Shown one piece after another: positions 56,995 to 64,000 of a DNA stretch of 64,000 nucleotides. The stretch is from Vagococcus elongatus (lineage in GTDB: Bacteria; Bacillota; Bacilli; Lactobacillales; Vagococcaceae). The DNA lies in assembly GCF_003987645.1 (NCBI RefSeq), contig NZ_NGKA01000001.1, forward strand, positions 246,848 through 310,847, written 5' to 3'. Both the position numbers and the translations under genes were made by a program. The notes under the pieces were generated by a model. The model did no database searches. It was not told the DNA's origin and saw nothing but the letters and a program-made list of their open reading frames with translations. Positions within the stretch are counted from its first letter, which is position 1. Every line of letters starts with the position of its first letter.

Positions 56995-57039
56995 AATCCC
57001 ACAAAAATTTACCTTAGGAAGGCAAATTTTTGTGGGATT
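56995..57039. terminator. Bidirectional terminator
   Basis: AATCCCACAAAAATTT / AAATTTTTGTGGGATT, 16-bp perfect stem extended by a CCTT/AAGG core, between the convergent PepX-like and DUF2238-like genes. Confidence 0.88.
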
Positions 57040-57052
57040 AATAAAATTATTT

Positions 57053-57775
57053 TCATTGATTGGTTTTGTTTTCCATATATTTCAAGCCATTTTGCTGCCG
57101 TTTTAAGTGGATATAACCTAAGATAACGATGATTAGAGCACCAAAAAAATTAATGATAAGGTCTTCCATTGTATCTCCCAAAGCATCATGACCCACTAGA
57201 ATATCTCCGTGGGCAGTCATAAATTTCTGCATATTTGTTCCTAAGACGTGGTCGGCAAGATATTCATAAATTTCCCAGATGACACCGCACGTGATGGCAA
57301 AACAAAAAGCAAATAGACTGACAAAAAAAGGACTAAGCTGCAGCTTGCTTTTGACTTTATAATTTAAAAAGTCAACAATCACGAAGCCTAAAGCTCCAAG
57401 CATGATTGAACTAAAGCCATGAAGAATGTTGTCCCAAAATGGGATTCTGTAATAAAAATTTTGAACTTCCCCTAGATAAATAGCACAAAACAAAAAGATA
57501 AAATAAATGATTTCCATCATGTCGGGAATTTCTACATTAAATAATTTCTCTACTCTGTGAGGAAGAAAAATAACAATTATTCCTACCACGCATTGGAGAA
57601 TCATCAAGACATAGTCGGTTTTCACCAACTCATATTCTTTATTGGAGACTCCTGAAGGTGCACGAGTTAACATTATTATGGCGTAAACAACGGATAAAAC
57701 TAAGAGAATTAAAACTATTTTAAATATTAAATTTTTTCGTTTAAAAATAGTTTCTTTTCTTTTATTAATAGACAT
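57053..57775 (-). CDS. DUF2238 (YjdF-type) membrane protein
   Basis: A 240-residue membrane protein with about six helices and the family marks WDNILHGFSSIMLG and GDTMEDLIINFFGAL (charged residues in membrane helices). Function unknown. AAAGGAGG lies before ATG. Confidence 0.82.
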   Translation of the reverse strand: MSINKRKETIFKRKNLIFKIVLILLVLSVVYAIIMLTRAPSGVSNKEYELVKTDYVLMILQCVVGIIVIFLPHRVEKLFNVEIPDMMEIIYFIFLFCAIYLGEVQNFYYRIPFWDNILHGFSSIMLGALGFVIVDFLNYKVKSKLQLSPFFVSLFAFCFAITCGVIWEIYEYLADHVLGTNMQKFMTAHGDILVGHDALGDTMEDLIINFFGALIIVILGYIHLKRQQNGLKYMENKTNQ

Positions 57776-57867
57776 TAATTTCCTCCTTTAAGTTTCTTGA
57801 ATTGACCATAGGCTAAAAATTTCGATATTTGTTTTCAAATGCTTGGTACATATCCAACATAGTATCT

Positions 57868-58086
57868 TTATTTTCCAGTGTTGCTTTGGCCTTTCATTTT
57901 TTTGTCTCCCTTTCGGAGAGACCCTCTTAAGTTCAACTTTCCTAGAGCATCTTCATATAATTCCCCATCTGATTCCCCTTTAGTATAAAAAATATTGTCC
58001 ATTGATTCTTGGGTGACAAATTTCGCAAAACCGTCAGCTACTATCTTAGCCTGTCTTAAAATAAAATCTTCTTCATAATAACTCAT
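57868..58086 (-). CDS. DUF6483-like small protein
   Basis: A 72-residue protein. MSYYEEDFILRQAKIVADGFAKFV recalls the start of DUF6483 proteins (MxExDYIMRQIKxx). ATG 58086 follows AAAGGGGTGG; the long frame from 58167 has no site. It looks short for that family. Function unknown. Confidence 0.6.
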   Translation of the reverse strand: MSYYEEDFILRQAKIVADGFAKFVTQESMDNIFYTKGESDGELYEDALGKLNLRGSLRKGDKKMKGQSNTGK

Positions 58087-58320
58087 TTCCATCCACCCCT
58101 TTTTGAATTGTAGCAAATATAAATTAAGACAACAAATAATTATGTATGACTTTCTTGGTTGTTGCAATTATTTTTCATTCATTCTCTGAAATTTACACTT
58201 GATATATCTAGCTCTACTCAAGTTCTTGTTCAGATTTCCCTGTAAAGTTTTTTAATAAAAGGATTATCCTTTCTTCCAAATATATTCTTGTTATAATAGA
58301 AGACAAAGGATGGTGTTAGT

Positions 58321-58545
58321 ATGCCTTATGGGTACGATGATACTTATTTAAAATTGGAGCGTGAGATCAAGGAGTTGACCACTTTCCCAACTCGTGTAGG
58401 ACTCGAATTAATTGAGATAGAAGACATCGATAACAACCTGTTAGTGGAAGCTTTTACCGCCATGAGAAAAGAAAAAAGAATTACGGGAGAACTGATTGGA
58501 AGTGCAGACGATCCAATCCTGATAGTACATTCTGTGGACTTCTGA
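58321..58545 (+). CDS. Small hypothetical protein
   Basis: A 74-residue acidic protein (PYGYDDTYLKLEREIKELTT, then LIEIEDIDNNLLVEAFTAM). AAAGGATGGTGTTAGT precedes ATG. No family is recognised and no membrane segment is seen. It is flanked by genes on the other strand. Confidence 0.6.
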   Translation: MPYGYDDTYLKLEREIKELTTFPTRVGLELIEIEDIDNNLLVEAFTAMRKEKRITGELIGSADDPILIVHSVDF

Positions 58546-58579
58546 CCGTCAAATTATGCAAATTATGTAAAATGCCAAA

Positions 58580-58614
58580 AAGAGTCAATGATCTTGAGAA
58601 AATCATTGACTCTT
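58580..58614 (-). terminator. Terminator of the DUF4097 gene
   Basis: AAGAGTCAATGAT / ATCATTGACTCTT, 13-bp perfect stem; TTTTT follows on the minus strand. Confidence 0.8.
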
Positions 58615-58691
58615 CGTAATTTATCCCCCAACATCTTTTTACGTTTCAAACATTGATCAATTAATAAATAAACTTCTTTAAGCAAGTTGGA

Positions 58692-59633
58692 TTAACGACT
58701 GAACATGATGAAAATGTCCCCGTCTCCAGAAGATACCGTGATCCGTTGATCCCTCTGATCTTTATTTTCACGATAGATTTGATCATCCACAAGGATCTCC
58801 CCGTCATCAGAATCTAGAATAAGTTCATAATCTTTTCTTTTGCCTTCCACACTTAATGAAACATCCCCATCGTCACTACTAAAGTCAAATGTGTCCAAAG
58901 TTACTTTATTTCCCATAAAATCCCCGTCCATCACACTCATCAGACTCTCAGTTATCTCAGAATCATCAAACGTGATATCTCCACTGTCACTACTATGCTC
59001 CATTTTTTCAATCTTGCTGCTGTTGATTATCAAGTCCCCATCTGCCACTGATGAATTTAGTAGATTCGCCGTCACAGCATTAAAATATAAATCCCCATCA
59101 TCGGAGTTTAATTCAAGTGTTTTAGCACTGATACCGTCCAGATGAGTATCCCCATCCCCCATCATCACAGTAATTTGTTCTCCTTTAATCTGTTGAAGGG
59201 ATAATTCTCCATCAACCATATCTAAATCCAGTTTCTCCACATTGATATTTGCTGCGCTGACGTCACTGTCTTCAGTGCTGACCTCTATGCTTTTTAAGGC
59301 CGCACTGCTGGGCACTGTTAAGATAATGGTTCGTTCCCTCGAATTGAAATTGAAAAACATGTTTCCAGAGGATGACTCAGATAAAACTAATTGCCCGTCG
59401 TCCACACTCCAATCAACTTGACTATCCTTGATATTTTGAAAAGACAGCTCAAATTGAGACCCTTCCACTATCGCCAGATCAGCATCGGCCAAATCCATGA
59501 CCACACTGTCAAAACTTTCAATCGTTTCTGATGTTATCGCTCGGTGCCACGGCCATCCTGAAAAATTTCTAACAATCAGGAAAACACCTGCTATGGCTAT
59601 AACGACCAGCCAGATGATACGTTGTTTTTTCAA
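58692..59633 (-). CDS. DUF4097 (LiaG-like) membrane-anchored beta-solenoid protein
   Basis: A 313-residue protein: one N-terminal membrane helix (residues 7-24), then an outside domain built of about ten repeats ending in DDGD, DGD or DSGD roughly every 20 residues, as in DUF4097 adhesin-like proteins. The start is TTG 59633 after GGGGGG. Relatives such as LiaG sit in cell-envelope stress operons, but no sensor kinase is here. The function is inferred to be at the cell surface. Confidence 0.82.
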   Translation of the reverse strand: MKKQRIIWLVVIAIAGVFLIVRNFSGWPWHRAITSETIESFDSVVMDLADADLAIVEGSQFELSFQNIKDSQVDWSVDDGQLVLSESSSGNMFFNFNSRERTIILTVPSSAALKSIEVSTEDSDVSAANINVEKLDLDMVDGELSLQQIKGEQITVMMGDGDTHLDGISAKTLELNSDDGDLYFNAVTANLLNSSVADGDLIINSSKIEKMEHSSDSGDITFDDSEITESLMSVMDGDFMGNKVTLDTFDFSSDDGDVSLSVEGKRKDYELILDSDDGEILVDDQIYRENKDQRDQRITVSSGDGDIFIMFSR

Positions 59634-59822
59634 CAGTAATCCCCCCTTTTAATTATTTTCTAATAAACTCTCATCTCAAGTATATAATAAGATACTTTTC
59701 AAAGCATGAGACTAAAGAATGAAGTTCTGTAATTTAAACTGATAGCTTGAGACATATTCACTGATATATCAGCATAATCACGAACATTACACTGAAATAT
59801 TGGATTATTGTCTCTCCAATAA

Positions 59823-59851
59823 TTGTTTGAATCTGGTTATCATGCTATATT
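59823..59851 (+). promoter_or_regulatory. Sigma-A promoter of the SAM hydrolase-ECF operon
   Basis: TTGTTT, 17-bp spacer ending in extended TGC, TATATT (59846-59851); start codon at 59888. Confidence 0.72.
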
Positions 59852-59887
59852 TGATTTGTAAAATAAATTATTAAAGGGGAGTGACAA

Positions 59888-60748
59888 ATGAAAAAAAGTT
59901 TAGTATTGCAGACAGATTTTGGTTTAGGAGATGGGGCTGTCAGTGCAATGTACGGTGTTGCCTATACCGTGGATGAAACCATCGCAGTTCATGATTTAAC
60001 ACACGATATCCCGCCTTATGACATTTGGGTAGCTTCCTATCGTTTATACCAGACAGTTCAATATTGGCCCGAGGGAACTGTTTTTGTTTCCGTTGTGGAC
60101 CCCGGGGTCGGAAGTGCCCGAAGAAGTATCGTCTGTAAAACAAGTTCCGGTCACTATGTTATTACGCCGGATAACGGAACACTGACACATATTGCTCATT
60201 ATGACGGGATAGAAGAAATCCGCCAAATCGATGAGATAACAAGCCGTCTGCCTCATTCGGAAGAAAGTCATACCTTTCACGGCAGAGATATCTATGCTTA
60301 TAATGGTGCCCGCTTGGCTTCAGGAGAAATAACTTTTGAAGAGCTTGGTGAAATCACAGAGGAAGGCACCATTGAGAAGCTTTCTATTATTGAAGCTTCT
60401 CAAAAAGGAAGTATTCTGACAGGAAGCATTGACGTACTGGATGTGCGCTTTGGTTCTTTGTGGACCAATATCCCGCTGGATTATCTTAAACATGTGGGGA
60501 TTCAACATGGAGATAATGTTCAAGTGACAATTTTCCACAAAGATAAAAAAGTTTACCAAAATTTGATGTTGTTCGCTAAATCTTTTGCTGATGTCAATGT
60601 AGGTGAACCCCTCGTGTATGTTAATTCGCTAGTAAATCTAGGTGTGGCGGTAAATCAAGACTCATTTTCCAAACTTTACAACATTGGGACTGGCATTGAC
60701 TGGACACTTCAGCTCAGAAAAGCACCAAAAATAATTTTTGAAAACTAA
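59888..60748 (+). CDS. SAM hydroxide adenosyltransferase (DUF62 family)
   Basis: A 286-residue enzyme of the fluorinase/chlorinase fold, DUF62. Seen: LQTDFGLGDGAVSAMYGV, VVDPGVGSARR, TPDNGTL and FHGRDIYA. DUF62 enzymes hydrolyse S-adenosylmethionine to adenosine and methionine. AAAGGGGAG lies before ATG. The next gene begins 14 nt on, and the two ABC components and EcfT follow, so a link between SAM turnover and the transported substrate is likely (inference). Confidence 0.9.
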   Translation: MKKSLVLQTDFGLGDGAVSAMYGVAYTVDETIAVHDLTHDIPPYDIWVASYRLYQTVQYWPEGTVFVSVVDPGVGSARRSIVCKTSSGHYVITPDNGTLTHIAHYDGIEEIRQIDEITSRLPHSEESHTFHGRDIYAYNGARLASGEITFEELGEITEEGTIEKLSIIEASQKGSILTGSIDVLDVRFGSLWTNIPLDYLKHVGIQHGDNVQVTIFHKDKKVYQNLMLFAKSFADVNVGEPLVYVNSLVNLGVAVNQDSFSKLYNIGTGIDWTLQLRKAPKIIFEN

Positions 60749-60762
60749 GGAGAGAGTAAATA

Positions 60763-61311
60763 ATGAAAAAAGATTTTTCTGTTAAAACAATTGTGGCTAT
60801 TGGTATTGGAGCGGCAGTATTTGTTGTATTAGGGAGATTTGTTTCCATTCCCACCGGCGTACCAAACACCAATCTGGAAACGACTTATCCATTCCTAGCG
60901 TTGATGGCTTCGCTTTTTGGTCCGGTTGCCGGCTTCCTGATTGGTTTTATCGGCCACACAATAAAAGATATGACAACTTATGGTGCTTGGTGGAGCTGGA
61001 TTATTTGTTCTGGACTAATCGGTCTTATTTATGGTTTTATCGGAAAACAATTTGACTTAGAAAGCGGAGAATTCTCAGTGAAAGATATGATAAAATTTAT
61101 CGTATTGCAGCTTCTTGCTCAATTAGTTGTTTTCGGCGTTATTGCACCATTTTTAGATATTATTATTTATCAAGAACCGGCAAACAAAGTGTTTACACAA
61201 GGAGTCATCGCTTCTCTTGCTAACAGTGTTTCCGTTGGCATATTAGGAACTATTTTAATGAAACTTTATGCCTCATCACGCACAGAAAAAGGAAGTTTAA
61301 CTAAAGAATAA
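60763..61311 (+). CDS. ECF transporter S component, UPF0397 family
   Basis: A 182-residue membrane protein with about five to six helices and the UPF0397 marks [18 protein letters not shown] and [22 protein letters not shown]. It gives substrate specificity to the ECF importer; the substrate of this family is not settled from sequence. AAGGAGAGAG lies before ATG. It lies 15 nt before the ATPase gene. Confidence 0.9.
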   Translation: MKKDFSVKTIVAIGIGAAVFVVLGRFVSIPTGVPNTNLETTYPFLALMASLFGPVAGFLIGFIGHTIKDMTTYGAWWSWIICSGLIGLIYGFIGKQFDLESGEFSVKDMIKFIVLQLLAQLVVFGVIAPFLDIIIYQEPANKVFTQGVIASLANSVSVGILGTILMKLYASSRTEKGSLTKE

Positions 61312-61326
61312 GATGGAGTTTTGTAA

Positions 61327-63033
61327 ATGAATCCAATCATTGAATTTAACAATGTTACTTTTCAATATCATAGTCAGGCGGAACCCACCCTTAAAGATAT
61401 TAATGTTGCTATTTATCCGGGAGAAAAAATCCTAGTGATTGGTCCCAGCGGCAGCGGAAAATCAACCTTTGCCCATTGTATCAATGGCTTGATTCCCCAC
61501 ATTTATTCTGGGAATATTCAAGGGAATGTTTTGATCAACGGGAAACAGGTCTTAAAAGAAAACATTGCCGACCTCTCCTTTGACGTCGGCACTGTGCTGC
61601 AAGATACGGATGGACAGTTTGTCGGCTTGACTGTGGCAGAAGATATTGCTTTTTCATTAGAAAATGAAAATGTTGAGCAATCTGTCATGAAACAAAAAGT
61701 AAATCAGTTCGCTGATATTGTTGGGTTATCACACCATCTCAGTCATCGGCCCCAAGATTTATCTGGCGGTCAAAAGCAAAGAGTCAGTATGGCTGGTGTG
61801 CTGATTGATGAAGTGCCAGTTCTGCTTCTTGATGAACCTCTAGCAAATCTGGACCCTGAGAGCGGGCAGTACGCCATTACTTTAGTTGATGACATTTGTC
61901 GGAGCAATCAAACGACTGCGGTAATCATCGAACATCGTTTGGAAGATGTCCTTCATCGCCCTATCGACCGGATTATTGTCTTCGATGACGGGACGATTGT
62001 CTCCGACACCACTCCAGAAAAACTGTTGAAATCTGATTTATTGGAAAAAATCGGCATCCGTGAACCTCTTTATGTGACCGCCATGAAATATGCCAAGATT
62101 AATATGGCTGATGCCCAACATCTGGAAGATCTAAACAAAGTGAACAGCCCTGATTTGAAAGAAAAAATGACTCAATGGCATGAGTCGATTCCTGAACAGC
62201 CTTTCATAAAAAAAGAAGACACACTTTTATCTCTCAAACATATTGATTTTCAATACACCAAACATGGAAAACAAGTGCTGAATGACCTTTCACTAGATAT
62301 CCATAAAGGTGAAATTTTCAGTATTGTTGGGAAAAACGGTTCTGGAAAATCGACACTCTGCAAATCCATTTGCGGTTTTGTCACTCCTCAACAAGGGGCA
62401 ATGACGTGGAAAGGCCAAGATTTCACTACTTTTTCTATCAAAGAACGAGCGGATAACATTGGTTTTGTCATGCAAAATCCCAATCAAATGATTTCTAAAA
62501 AAATGATACGGGAAGAAGTCGGCTTAGGGTTGGTACTTCGAGGAGTTTCCGAAGAAAAAATCAATAAAAAAGTAGACGAAACTCTAAAAGTCTGCGGTTT
62601 ATATCCGTTTAGAAACTGGCCCATCTCTGCTTTGAGCTACGGGCAAAAAAAGCGAGTCACCATTGCTTCCATCCTCGTATTAGAACCGGAATTGATTTTA
62701 TTGGACGAACCTACTGCGGGACAGGACTTGCGTCACTATACTGAAATGATGCAATTCCTTAAAAAATTAAACAAACAGGGATTAACCATCGGGATGGTGA
62801 CCCATGATATGCACTTGATGCTGGAATACGCTGAACGAACGATTGTGATTGATGAAGGAGCGGTGGTGGCAGATACCTCTCCAGTGGATGTGCTGACCGA
62901 TCACGATATCGTCAAACAAGCATCACTGAAGGAAACAAGTTTATTTTTATTTGCGGAGAAAATCGGGCTGAAAGAGCCGGTAACGTTTGTCAATAAATTT
63001 ATTGCGTATGATAAGGAGGCTAGACTTCAATGA
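61327..63033 (+). CDS. ECF transporter ATPase with two ABC domains
   Basis: A 568-residue fusion of two ABC ATPases (YkoD type): domain 1 with Walker A GPSGSGKST and LSGGQKQR, domain 2 with GKNGSGKST and LSYGQKKR. The two domains replace the separate EcfA and EcfA' subunits. It overlaps EcfT by 4 nt (ATGA type), so they are coupled. Confidence 0.92.
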   Translation: MNPIIEFNNVTFQYHSQAEPTLKDINVAIYPGEKILVIGPSGSGKSTFAHCINGLIPHIYSGNIQGNVLINGKQVLKENIADLSFDVGTVLQDTDGQFVGLTVAEDIAFSLENENVEQSVMKQKVNQFADIVGLSHHLSHRPQDLSGGQKQRVSMAGVLIDEVPVLLLDEPLANLDPESGQYAITLVDDICRSNQTTAVIIEHRLEDVLHRPIDRIIVFDDGTIVSDTTPEKLLKSDLLEKIGIREPLYVTAMKYAKINMADAQHLEDLNKVNSPDLKEKMTQWHESIPEQPFIKKEDTLLSLKHIDFQYTKHGKQVLNDLSLDIHKGEIFSIVGKNGSGKSTLCKSICGFVTPQQGAMTWKGQDFTTFSIKERADNIGFVMQNPNQMISKKMIREEVGLGLVLRGVSEEKINKKVDETLKVCGLYPFRNWPISALSYGQKKRVTIASILVLEPELILLDEPTAGQDLRHYTEMMQFLKKLNKQGLTIGMVTHDMHLMLEYAERTIVIDEGAVVADTSPVDVLTDHDIVKQASLKETSLFLFAEKIGLKEPVTFVNKFIAYDKEARLQ

Positions 63034-63860
63034 ACTTTCAAATCCTTGGGTATATTCCGGAAGACACTCCTATTCACAAGTTAAATGGGGCAGCAAAATT
63101 AATTGCGTTGATCCTCATTTCTATTGCCACGATGACCACTTATGATACAAGATTTCTGCTGGCTGCTGCTGGATTATCCTTAGTCTTATTTAAAATTTCC
63201 GGTATCAAATGGCATCAGATTTCTTTTGTCGTAAAATTTATCACTTTCTTCTCGATTCTCAACTTGATTGCCGTTTATGTTTTTGCTCCCGAATACGGTG
63301 TTTCGATTTACGGCACAAGACACGTTCTTTGGGAGGGTGTGTGGCGTTTTACTATAACCAGCGAACAGCTTTTCTATGAGTTCAATCTCTTGTTAAAATA
63401 CTTTTCTACTATTCCGATTGCCCTTGTTTTTATTTTGACGACCAATCCAAGTGAATTTGCCTCAAGTTTAAACAAAATCGGCGTAAGCTATAAGATCAGC
63501 TATGCTGTCGCATTGGCTTTGCGCTATATTCCGGATATTCAGGAAGATTATTTTGATATTTCAGTTGCCCAACAGGCACGAGGTTCTGAAACATCTAAAA
63601 AAGCGCCGCTGTCGCAGCGCATCAAAGGAACGGTTGCTATCGTGTCCCCGTTGATTTTATCTAGTATCGACCGCATCGAATCCATCAGTACAGCCATGGA
63701 ATTACGTCGATTCGGCAAGAAAAAGACCCGTACGTGGTATATGGCAAAACCTTTCAGCACCCTTGATGGGATAACTATTGCCATTTCGATACTGACTCTT
63801 ATCATTTCCATTGCTTTATATTTTGTTAATAATGGCAGATTTTACAATCCTTTTCAGTAA
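63030..63860 (+). CDS. ECF transporter transmembrane component EcfT
   Basis: A 276-residue EcfT with about five membrane helices. It has the two coupling motifs in QQARGSET and ELRRFGKKKT (A-R-G type), which dock on the ATPases. It starts inside the last codons of the ATPase gene, and AAGGAGG lies before ATG. It is the last gene of the operon. Confidence 0.92.
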   Translation: MNFQILGYIPEDTPIHKLNGAAKLIALILISIATMTTYDTRFLLAAAGLSLVLFKISGIKWHQISFVVKFITFFSILNLIAVYVFAPEYGVSIYGTRHVLWEGVWRFTITSEQLFYEFNLLLKYFSTIPIALVFILTTNPSEFASSLNKIGVSYKISYAVALALRYIPDIQEDYFDISVAQQARGSETSKKAPLSQRIKGTVAIVSPLILSSIDRIESISTAMELRRFGKKKTRTWYMAKPFSTLDGITIAISILTLIISIALYFVNNGRFYNPFQ

Positions 63861-63913
63861 CTCGAATTAAAATGGCTCTTTGTCAAATAGGACTGATGAA
63901 TAAAAATTAGTTT

Positions 63914-63953
63914 GGAACTGAGTAGGAGTGTTTACTCTACTTAGTTCCTTTTT
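63914..63953 (+). terminator. Terminator of the ECF operon
   Basis: GGAACTGAGTAGGAG pairs with CTCTACTTAGTTCC (two mismatches), 6-nt loop, T5 tail. Confidence 0.85.
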
Positions 63954-64000
63954 CTGTTATTTTATTTGTATTAAACCATTCATCATAAAAATTCTAATTC

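Noticed and set aside
58840..59145. Antisense 101-residue frame inside the DUF4097 gene
   Set aside because: Arises from repeated Asp/Ser codons of the DDGD repeats; no ribosome site, and the sense protein is recognisable.

Overview
The window is AT-rich DNA of a low-GC Firmicute, most likely a member of the Lactobacillales near Enterococcus or Vagococcus. This is inferred from protein style and gene order: a cggR-gap-pgk-tpiA-gpmI-eno glycolytic operon next to rpoN, an LPxTG/MucBP surface-protein remnant, a PTS/GH1 pair, and strong AGGAGG-type ribosome binding sites. The species call is not certain. The most unusual content for such a genome is a complete glycine reductase cluster with two in-frame UGA (selenocysteine) codons.

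Layout. 1-5 kb: the end of a condensation-type acyltransferase gene, then a GntR/UTRA regulator, a PTS EIIC and a divergent GH1 6-phospho-beta-glucosidase. 5-9.4 kb: a leftward operon satD-DUF3307-araC-VOC-mmcQ whose promoter carries three palindromes spaced exactly 30 bp apart, then small rightward genes. 9.4-13.5 kb: a phosphonate-type ABC transporter (phnD-C-E-E) followed by a tyrosine phosphatase. 13.7-18.9 kb: acnA-gltA-icd, the oxidative half of the TCA cycle up to 2-oxoglutarate. 19.1-22.3 kb: a small basic gene with an intrinsic terminator inside its reading frame (candidate non-stop ribosome-rescue factor), rtcB, two GNAT genes and DUF2200. 22.5-29.1 kb: an acetoin dehydrogenase operon acoLABC with a textbook sigma-54 promoter, and its activator acoR. 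29.3-32.4 kb: a thiamine-binding protein and a two-gene operon of a beta-helix/AAA+ (CbbX-like) fusion and a small membrane protein. 32.8-40 kb: the glycolytic operon with a CggR-type operator. 40.4-44.5 kb: rpoN, tRNA-Arg(CCG), a decayed LPxTG surface protein, a cold-shock gene and a UspA gene. 44.5-52.8 kb: a structured RNA candidate with its own promoter and terminator, then grdX-E-A-B-trxB-trxA-C-D read leftward from one sigma-A promoter. 53.2-57 kb: a candidate three-way-junction RNA, an MFS transporter and a PepX-like peptidase. 57-64 kb: membrane and small hypothetical genes, a DUF4097 protein, and an operon of SAM hydroxide adenosyltransferase plus a complete ECF transporter.

How the genes fit together. 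RpoN (40.4 kb) with AcoR (27.3 kb) should drive acoLABC, giving acetyl-CoA from acetoin. GrdE/A/B/C/D with TrxA/TrxB should reduce glycine to acetyl phosphate and ammonia, conserving ATP. A peptidase and a transporter lie divergently next to grd and may feed it amino acids or peptides. No selA, selB, selC or selD is in the window, so the selenocysteine machinery must lie elsewhere if the cluster works.
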